Below are positions 7,193 to 12,691 of a DNA stretch of 14,778 nt, in pieces. The stretch spans positions 1 through 14,778 of the forward strand of contig JBGQHM010000141.1 in assembly GCA_041497995.1 (NCBI GenBank), in the 5' to 3' direction. The notes below the pieces were generated by a model. That model searched no databases, was not told the DNA's origin, and saw only the letters and a list, made by a program, of their open reading frames with translations. A program made the translations under genes and the position numbers. The DNA comes from DATKMS01 sp041497995. GTDB taxonomy: Bacteria > Desulfobacterota > Binatia > HRBIN30. The first letter of the stretch is position 1; each line of letters opens with the position of its first letter.

Positions 7193-8425
7193 TCATGCCG
7201 GCGGCTCATCGACGGCGTCGTTGTTCAGCAGCATCACCCGCACCGACGTACCAGGCTCGATCGTCGTAACGTCCGGCGGCGCGATGACCAGTCCTTGGCC
7301 AAGCGACAGCGAGCGCAGGACGCCGGAGCTTTGTGATCCTGTTGTCCGGACGCGGTAGGCACCGGGCTCTCCCTCCACTGTGCAGCGAACGAACTCGGTT
7401 AGCCCGCGCGCCGTTTGGATGCGCTCCTGCGCGGTCGCGGCGGCGGTGGGCAAGTGCAGGCGGGTCAGACCGCTCATGGCGCGCAGCGCCGGGCGCACGT
7501 ACAGGTAGAAGCAAACGAGCGACGACACCGGGTTGCCGGGGAGGCCAAAGACCGGCACGCGGTCGCGCATTCCGAACGTCATCGGCTTCCCCGGCTTCTG
7601 GGCGATCTTCCAGAAGCGCTCATTGACGCCCAATTCAGCCAGCGTTGCGCGGACCAAATCGAACGTGCCCATGGACACGCCCCCGGTCGAGAGCACCATG
7701 TCGCTGGCGAACGCCTCGGTGAAGGCGCTGCGCGTTGCGTCGGGCGTATCACGGACGATGCCCAACATGCGCGGTACGCCGCCGGCTTCCTGGACCGCTG
7801 CCGCGAGCGCATAGGCGTTGCTGTTGACGATCTGCCCCGGACCGAGTGGCTGCCCAAGATCGACTAGCTCATCCCCGGTCGCCAAGATCGCCACCTGCAG
7901 CCGCCGCCGCACGGGCACCACGGCGACTCCCAGCGATGCCAACAGGCCAAGGTCCGCTGGCCGCAGAACGTGGCCGGGCACCAGCACGGTCTCTCCGGCG
8001 CGCATATCCTCGCCCGGGTGACGGATGCTGGTGCCGGCGGCGACGCTGGTCAGGATGCGCACGACATCGTCCGCCTGCTCGGTATCCTCGACGCGCACGA
8101 CGGTATCGGCGCCATCAGGCATGGGTGAACCGGTCATGATCTTCGTCGCGCAGCCCGCCCTCATCGCGTGTCGAGGCATCGAGCCCGCCCCGACGACCTC
8201 CAGGATGTGGAGCTGCACAGGAGCGTCGGGGCGCGCGGCAGCGATGTCTGCTGCGCGTACGGCATACCCATCCATTGCGGAGTTGCGGAATGACGGTACG
8301 TCTCGGCTGGCCAACACAGACGCGGACAGAACGCGGCCGAGCGCTTGCGGCAGCGCGACGTACTCCGACCCGACGAGCGGAAGGTCGCTGAGGACCTGAT
8401 CAAGGGCTGCACGCACGCTAATCAT
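7193..8425 (-). CDS. moeA: Molybdopterin molybdenumtransferase MoeA
   Basis: Encodes 410 aa, the normal MoeA length, when started at ATG 8425 (MISVRAALDQVL). A longer frame to 8476 adds 17 residues unlike the family. MoeA inserts molybdate into adenylylated molybdopterin, the last step of molybdenum cofactor synthesis, in the cytoplasm. Signatures in order: RDVPSFRNSAMDGYAV, ATKIMTGSPMPDGADTVV, ILATGDELV, IVNSNAYAL, LSTGGVSMGTFD, KPGKPMTFG and VFGLPGNPVSS, followed by the C-terminal beta domain. No Shine-Dalgarno is seen, and a promoter-like pair close to the ATG suggests a near-leaderless mRNA. It is divergent from ntrB and upstream of ispF. No molybdoenzyme is visible here. Confidence 0.94.
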   Translation of the reverse strand: MISVRAALDQVLSDLPLVGSEYVALPQALGRVLSASVLASRDVPSFRNSAMDGYAVRAADIAAARPDAPVQLHILEVVGAGSMPRHAMRAGCATKIMTGSPMPDGADTVVRVEDTEQADDVVRILTSVAAGTSIRHPGEDMRAGETVLVPGHVLRPADLGLLASLGVAVVPVRRRLQVAILATGDELVDLGQPLGPGQIVNSNAYALAAAVQEAGGVPRMLGIVRDTPDATRSAFTEAFASDMVLSTGGVSMGTFDLVRATLAELGVNERFWKIAQKPGKPMTFGMRDRVPVFGLPGNPVSSLVCFYLYVRPALRAMSGLTRLHLPTAAATAQERIQTARGLTEFVRCTVEGEPGAYRVRTTGSQSSGVLRSLSLGQGLVIAPPDVTTIEPGTSVRVMLLNNDAVDEPPA

Positions 8426-8436
8426 TGAGAGAAGCG

Positions 8437-8466
8437 AAGCTAACGCGAGTGCGTCGATCTTGTCAA
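8437..8466 (-). promoter_or_regulatory. Sigma70-like promoter for moeA
   Basis: On the - strand a perfect -35 box TTGACA (8466-8461) is followed after 18 nt by TAGCTT (8442-8437), a weak -10 with 3/6 matches. It lies in the 85-nt divergent gap between moeA and ntrB. The predicted transcription start is only a few nt before the moeA ATG. Confidence 0.35.
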
Positions 8467-8510
8467 CGCACCTCATTCACGCAGCGCCGCGCGTGTGTTA
8501 CCATCGCGCG

Positions 8511-9644
8511 ATGCTTTTGAGCCGACAGCGCCGCAAGCGATCTCCGCGTATCGACGCGACTCCACCGTTAGAGAATGTCCTCTCGAGCTTGGGTGACCCG
8601 GTGATCCTTGCCGACGACGCCGACACCATCACGCTGTTCAACCAGGCGGCTGAGGAGCTCACAGGCGTGCCACGCGCACACGCGCTGTACCGTCCGTGCG
8701 AGGAGGTCTTCCACTCGACGCCGCCGATTGTTGCGATGGTGCAGCGGACGCGCACGTCGGGACAGAGTCAGTCATGCGGTGAGGAGATGCTGGTGATTGC
8801 ACGGCGGCGCATCCCGGTGCGCCTGAGCTGCTCGCCGATCTGGGGTCCGAATGACGAAGTGCAGGGCACGGCGCTGGTGATGCAGGACCTCAGCTACCAG
8901 AAGAAGCTCGAGGACGAAGCGCGGCGCAGTGAAAGGCTCGCCCGGCTCGGCGGGCTGGTGGCTGGCCTGGCGCACGAGATCAAGAACCCGCTGGGCGGAA
9001 TCAAAGGGGCGGCGCAGTTGCTCGCGCAACGTTTCTCCGACCAGCCGGAAGTCCATGAGTACACCGGCGTGATGATCCGCGAGATCGACCGCCTCACCCG
9101 CCTCGTCGAGCAGTTGCTCACACTGGGTGCGCCGCCGACGCCGGCGCACCAGCCACTCAATGTGCACAAGGTGATGCACGAGGTGCTCGCCCTCATGGAG
9201 AGCGAGTTGAGTGCGAAGGGCATCGTCGTGCGTCTACAAATCGATCCTAGCCTGCCCGATGTGCGCGGTGACGAAGCGCAGCTGACGCACGTGTTCCTCA
9301 ATCTCGTCAAGAACGCGATGGAGGCGATGCCCGAGAAAGGCACCCTGACGATGACGACCCGCATGGAAACCGACTTTCACATTCTCTGGCGCGCCGTGCG
9401 CGGTGGGGCTGGGGGCACAGCCAAGTTCTTGCGTGTGGAGGTCGCAGACACGGGGCCGGGGTTCCCAGACACCGACGTCGAGCGCGTGTTCGAGCCCTTC
9501 TTTAGCACGAAGCCCCGTGGTACAGGACTCGGGTTGGCGATCTGTCAACGCATCATGGCGACGCACGGCGGTGACATCCGTGCCGAGAACCGTCGCGGCG
9601 GTGGTGCGTTGATCACGGTGACGCTGCCATTGGTTGGTGCATGA
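8511..9644 (+). CDS. ntrB: Nitrogen-regulation sensor histidine kinase NtrB (GlnL)
   Basis: Encodes 377 aa from ATG 8511; an in-frame TTG at 8460 is an alternative, and neither has a clear Shine-Dalgarno. There is no membrane segment, as expected for cytoplasmic NtrB. A PAS domain covers about residues 20-130 (LSSLGDPVILADDADTITLFN). The HisKA box is AHEIKNPLGGIKGAAQLL with phosphoacceptor H155, the wording typical of NtrB. The ATPase domain has its N-box at 264-271 (NLVKNAME), DTGPGF (313-318), FEPFFSTK (327-334) and GTGLGLA (337-343). NtrB phosphorylates NtrC when nitrogen is scarce and is normally controlled by PII; no glnB or glnA is in view. Its stop overlaps the ntrC start as ATGA. Confidence 0.9.
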   Translation: MLLSRQRRKRSPRIDATPPLENVLSSLGDPVILADDADTITLFNQAAEELTGVPRAHALYRPCEEVFHSTPPIVAMVQRTRTSGQSQSCGEEMLVIARRRIPVRLSCSPIWGPNDEVQGTALVMQDLSYQKKLEDEARRSERLARLGGLVAGLAHEIKNPLGGIKGAAQLLAQRFSDQPEVHEYTGVMIREIDRLTRLVEQLLTLGAPPTPAHQPLNVHKVMHEVLALMESELSAKGIVVRLQIDPSLPDVRGDEAQLTHVFLNLVKNAMEAMPEKGTLTMTTRMETDFHILWRAVRGGAGGTAKFLRVEVADTGPGFPDTDVERVFEPFFSTKPRGTGLGLAICQRIMATHGGDIRAENRRGGGALITVTLPLVGA

Positions 9645-11092
9645 CCCACGTTGGGAAGATCCTGGTTGCGGACGACGAAGAGTCCATCCGTTGGGTGCTC
9701 GCGACAGCCCTCACGGGTGAGGGCCACACGATCGAGCAGGCTGAGACCGGTGCCACGGCGTTGAAGCGCCTCGGCACCGATCACTTCGACCTGGCGTTCG
9801 TCGATATCAAAATGCCCGACTTGGACGGGTTGTCCCTCCTCTCGCAGGCGCGCGAAGCCGGCGTTACTACGCCGATCGTCATCATCACCGCCCAGAACAC
9901 CATGGCTAACGCCATCGAGGCGATGAAACGCGGCGCCTACGATTACCTCACCAAGCCGTTCGACATCGAGGAGGTGCGCCTGCTCGTGCAACGGATACTC
10001 GAGATGCGCCGCCAGGCGGCTGACCTCACTCGCCTGGAAGAGCAAACGCGCCGCCGCTTCGAGCTGGGCGTGGAGCTCATCGGTAAGACGCCGGCGATGC
10101 AAGAAATCTTTAAGACCATCGGGCGCGTGGCGCACACCGACGCGACAGTGCTCATCCAGGGCGAGAGCGGTACCGGCAAGGAGCTCATCGCGCGAGCCAT
10201 CCATTCACATTCGCCGCGCTGGAGCGGGCCGTTCGTCGCACGCAACTGCTCCGCGGTGCCGCGCGACTTGCTAGAAAGCGAGCTGTTCGGTCACGAGCGC
10301 GGCGCGTTCACCGGCGCCACCGAGCAACGCGCCGGCGTCTTCGAGATCGCCCAAGGGGGCACCCTCTTTCTCGACGAGATCGGCGACATGCCGCTCGAGC
10401 TGCAAGCGAAGCTCCTGCGTGTCGTGCAAGAGCGCGAGCTCACGCGCATCGGCGGCCGCGAAGTCATCAAGGTCGATTGCCGCATCATCGCGGCCACCAA
10501 CCAGGACTTGGAACGTGCGGTGCAGCAAACGCGCTTCCGCGAGGATCTGTATTTTCGACTCAAAGTTGTGCCGATCACCGTGCCGCCCTTGCGGCAACGG
10601 CGCGGCGATATTCCGGAGCTCGTTGCCTACTTCATCGAGAAAGTGAATCGCGAGATGGGGACGACGATCACCGGCGTGTCCGTGGAAGCGCAGGCGGTGC
10701 TCAACAGCCACGACTGGCCGGGGAACGTGCGCGAGCTGGAGAATACACTGGTGCGGGCGGCGGTGATGGCCCCCGGTCCGACGCTCATGCCGCGCGACCT
10801 GGCGCTGGCAACGCGCGAGACGACGGTCGCCGTGTACGACGACATGTCGCTCGAAGAGGTCGTGCGCCTGAAGCTGAAGGAGTACTTCCGGCAGACCCGC
10901 GATGTCGAACCGACCGATCTGTACGCGTTGATCATGGAGCGCGTCGAACGGCCGCTCATCGAGCTGACGCTCGACCGCACGCGCGGCAATCAGCTCAAGG
11001 CGGCGGCCATCCTCGGCATCAATCGCAATACGTTGCACAAGAAGATCACCGAGCTGAAGATTACCCCGAAGCGGAGGCCCGAAGGCGCATAG
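9641..11092 (+). CDS. ntrC: Nitrogen-regulation response regulator NtrC (sigma54 activator)
   Basis: Encodes 483 aa. The receiver domain (about 5-120) has the acidic pair D11/D12, phosphoacceptor D55, T83 and K105. The AAA+ domain has Walker A GESGTGKE (174-181), the sigma54-contacting GAFTGA loop (221-226), Walker B LFLDEIG (242-248) and arginine-finger region FREDLYFRL (299-307). A linker of the NtrC type leads to a Fis-like helix-turn-helix, GNQLKAAAILGINRNTLHKK (449-468). Phosphorylated NtrC binds enhancers and remodels sigma54 holoenzyme at nitrogen-assimilation promoters. The ATGA overlap with ntrB implies coupled synthesis. Other NtrC-family regulators share the domain order, but the partner kinase and the HTH favour true NtrC. 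The stop is followed 8 nt later by heptamer units. Confidence 0.92.
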   Translation: MTHVGKILVADDEESIRWVLATALTGEGHTIEQAETGATALKRLGTDHFDLAFVDIKMPDLDGLSLLSQAREAGVTTPIVIITAQNTMANAIEAMKRGAYDYLTKPFDIEEVRLLVQRILEMRRQAADLTRLEEQTRRRFELGVELIGKTPAMQEIFKTIGRVAHTDATVLIQGESGTGKELIARAIHSHSPRWSGPFVARNCSAVPRDLLESELFGHERGAFTGATEQRAGVFEIAQGGTLFLDEIGDMPLELQAKLLRVVQERELTRIGGREVIKVDCRIIAATNQDLERAVQQTRFREDLYFRLKVVPITVPPLRQRRGDIPELVAYFIEKVNREMGTTITGVSVEAQAVLNSHDWPGNVRELENTLVRAAVMAPGPTLMPRDLALATRETTVAVYDDMSLEEVVRLKLKEYFRQTRDVEPTDLYALIMERVERPLIELTLDRTRGNQLKAAAILGINRNTLHKKITELKITPKRRPEGA

Positions 11093-11100
11093 GCAAAATG

Positions 11101-11190
11101 GTGAATTGTGAATGGTGAATGGCAGAAGGAGAGGGACGCCATGCAGGTGGTGAGCGATTCACCATTCACCATTCAGCATTCACCATTCGC
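11101..11190. repeat. Convergent GTGAATG heptamer arms between ntrC and thiE
   Basis: Three + units lie at 11101-11121 (GTGAATT, GTGAATG, GTGAATG). Five - units lie between 11190 and 11156 (GCGAATG, GTGAATG, CTGAATG, GTGAATG, GTGAATC). The arms face each other across 34 nt. A perfect 14-bp stem can form between 11109-11122 and 11162-11175 with a 39-nt loop. The left arm begins 8 nt after the ntrC stop. The right arm abuts the hairpin that contains the thiE start. Confidence 0.85.
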
Positions 11191-11224
11191 GCGATGGGAA
11201 TGAGCTTCTCATTCCCATCGCGCG
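11188..11224 (+). promoter_or_regulatory. Perfect 17-bp hairpin enclosing the thiE start codons
   Basis: Positions 11188-11204 pair perfectly with 11208-11224 around the 3-nt loop CTT (11205-11207). Both plausible thiE start codons (ATG 11194 and 11200) lie in the 5' arm, and the 3' arm is within the first codons. If formed in mRNA it would hide the start. No T-run follows, so it does not look like a simple terminator. No TPP riboswitch elements are present upstream. Confidence 0.75.
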
Positions 11225-11832
11225 TTTATCCGATCATCGATACACTCAACGACGCGCGTCTGTCGCACATCAAGTTGGCGCATGCCATCCTCTCCGCTGG
11301 CATACGATTTCTTCAGCTGCGTATGAAGGGCGTCCCAACGAGCCGCTTCGTCGAGATCGCGCGCGCGGTCAAGGCGCTGACGGATCGGCATCACGCGCAG
11401 CTGATCATCAATGACCGCGCGGATATCGCCAAGCTCGTTGACGCAGCCGGCGTGCACCTGGGTCAGGACGACCTTCCCGTCGCAGCGGCGCGGCAGGTGC
11501 TCGGGCCGGACAAGATCATCGGCTTCTCGACGCACAACGTCGCGCAGACGGAAGCTGCGGCACGTGAGGGTATTGCCGACTACATCGGCTTCGGACCGAT
11601 CTATCCGACGAGCAGCAAGGAGCGGCCGGATCCAGTGCAAGGCATCGAGGGCTTGCGAAAAGCACGTAGCCGCGTGGCGCTACCCGTGGTTGCCATCGGT
11701 GGTATCACCGCTGCTACCATGGGCGACGTGCTCGCTGCCGGCGCAGACGCCGTCGCCATGATCGGCGAGGTCGTGCGTGCGCAGGACATCGAAGCGAAGA
11801 TCCGTGAGCTATTGGGTATTCGGTCTGCGTAG
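11194..11832 (+). CDS. thiE: Thiamine-phosphate synthase ThiE
   Basis: Encodes 212 aa from ATG 11194; ATG 11200 would give 210 aa. The frame is open back to 11119, but that extension only translates the heptamer repeats. ThiE is a cytoplasmic TIM barrel that joins hydroxymethylpyrimidine diphosphate to thiazole phosphate, giving thiamine phosphate. Signatures in order: SRVYPIIDT at the first strand, FLQLRMKGV for the substrate loop (the family usually has REK, here RMK), LIINDRADIAKLVDAAGVHLGQDDLP, IGFSTHN, YIGFGPIYPTSSKERP, VVAIGGI and ADAVAMIGE. No Shine-Dalgarno precedes the start, which lies inside a perfect hairpin. No other thiamine gene is adjacent. Confidence 0.92.
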   Translation: MGMSFSFPSRVYPIIDTLNDARLSHIKLAHAILSAGIRFLQLRMKGVPTSRFVEIARAVKALTDRHHAQLIINDRADIAKLVDAAGVHLGQDDLPVAAARQVLGPDKIIGFSTHNVAQTEAAAREGIADYIGFGPIYPTSSKERPDPVQGIEGLRKARSRVALPVVAIGGITAATMGDVLAAGADAVAMIGEVVRAQDIEAKIRELLGIRSA

Positions 11833-11922
11833 GGGCATCCTCGTGAGGTTCCGTTCATAAAGAAGAGTAGAGCGCGGTGGGGATAGAGCTAGTGATGGCC
11901 GAATGGCCAAACAGATCCCGCG

Positions 11923-12303
11923 TCACAGCGGAATATGCAACTCGATCTCGTCGCAGGCCACACGTGGGGCCTTGCGTCCTTTGGTCCCCGATCCAGTCTC
12001 CGTTTCTAGTTCCACCAGGCCGAGCTGCGCCAAGTAGTGAACGTCGGCGTTGACGTTCTTGAAATCCCGGCCGACGAGGGTTGCGAGTTCTTTGATCGAT
12101 CGAGGACGATGGTGGCGTATCGCCCGCAGCAATTCGAGCCGCCGATCGGAGAAGAAGTTGCGGAGCGCGGCGGCATTCTCGAAGTAGAGACCTTCACCCG
12201 TCTTGATCCGTCGACCTGACGACCCCTGCCGGAGTGTGCGCTTGATCGCGCCGGCCCACTGCTCCACGCTCCGAAGTCCGATCACAACTTTGCGAACTTT
12301 CAT
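11923..12303 (-). CDS. tumA: TumA-like antitoxin, HVO_A0114-family winged-helix regulator
   Basis: Encodes 126 aa. Residues about 45-105 form a winged helix-turn-helix: LRNFFSDRRLELLRAIRHH, then RSIKELATLVGRDFKNVNAD and HYLAQLGLVELE, matching the HVO_A0114 putative DNA-binding family. The C-terminus (RKAPRVACDEIELHIPL) is the usual ending. The start (ATG 12303) overlaps the stop of the preceding gene as ATGA. In TumE-TumA type modules this protein neutralises the toxin and probably represses the operon. The pairing and order support the assignment; the symbol is by family resemblance only. Confidence 0.78.
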   Translation of the reverse strand: MKVRKVVIGLRSVEQWAGAIKRTLRQGSSGRRIKTGEGLYFENAAALRNFFSDRRLELLRAIRHHRPRSIKELATLVGRDFKNVNADVHYLAQLGLVELETETGSGTKGRKAPRVACDEIELHIPL

Positions 12304-12608
12304 TGTTCTCCCGAACGAACGCTCGCCACATCGGCGAGAAAATCGCTGAGCAAGCGATCAACATCAACGAACTCGTACAATTCACGCTTCCCCCTTACGT
12401 GCCGGTGCGGCGAGTGCCCGCCTTGGTTGTCGTACAAGACGAGCACCGTGCTGTCGGTGGCAACGTACGCCAAGCGATAGTCAACGCCGGCTGGCCGCTG
12501 TGGAGTAGGCGGGAACTGCGTAATGGTACCCTCCTGAAATGACCCATCGGCGAAGACCAACCGTTCAATGCGCCGTGTTGTCGCGGGCGTGCGGCCGCGC
12601 TTCGCCAT
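12300..12608 (-). CDS. tumE: TumE-like toxin (DUF6516 family)
   Basis: Encodes 102 aa. The core has an extended strand region with YRLAYVATDSTVLVLYDNQGG, then HSPHRHVRGKRELYEF and a C-terminal helix VDRLLSDFLADV. This YDN...H..H pattern followed by F and a LLxDF helix is that of the TumE/DUF6516 toxin family, a proposed type II toxin. It precedes its antitoxin with a 4-bp overlap, a toxin-first order. Upstream of its ATG lie two dyads that may be operators (12613-12631, 12635-12655). No good Shine-Dalgarno is visible. Both genes appear intact. Confidence 0.78.
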   Translation of the reverse strand: MAKRGRTPATTRRIERLVFADGSFQEGTITQFPPTPQRPAGVDYRLAYVATDSTVLVLYDNQGGHSPHRHVRGKRELYEFVDVDRLLSDFLADVASVRSGEQ

Positions 12609-12612
12609 TTGC

Positions 12613-12631
12613 TATGGTTCCACGTACCATA
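12613..12631 (-). promoter_or_regulatory. Dyad upstream of tumE, candidate operator
   Basis: TATGGT (12613-12618) and ACCATA (12626-12631) form a 6-bp inverted repeat with a 7-nt spacer, ending 4 nt before the tumE ATG. Its position and symmetry suit binding by the TumA-like dimer. This is inference from position; no binding data are visible in sequence. Confidence 0.4.
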
Positions 12632-12634
12632 CCA

Positions 12635-12655
12635 AGGCGAGGTGATCAATCGCCT
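12635..12655 (-). promoter_or_regulatory. Second dyad upstream of tumE
   Basis: AGGCGA (12635-12640) and TCGCCT (12650-12655) are inverted around 9 nt that include the palindrome TGATCA (12643-12648). It lies just outside the first dyad, about two helical turns away centre to centre, and overlaps a TTGATC that could serve as a -35 box on the - strand. Confidence 0.3.
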
Positions 12656-12691
12656 CTCAGCGCAGGCTGCGAATGCGGCACAGGGTGGCCA

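Noticed and set aside
8426..8510. Sigma54 promoter before ntrB
   Set aside because: No GG-N10-GC arrangement with the expected flanking bases is present in the 85-nt gap.
10477..11118. 213-codon + frame overlapping the ntrC 3' half
   Set aside because: It is an out-of-frame shadow of the ntrC AAA+ and HTH regions.
11093..11193. TPP riboswitch upstream of thiE
   Set aside because: The conserved CUGAGA and ACCUGAUC-type core elements are absent; the gap is filled by heptamer arms.
11833..11922. Gap between thiE and tumA as terminator or small RNA
   Set aside because: Only a short TGGCC/GGCCA-like dyad is seen, with no T-run; nothing supports a feature.
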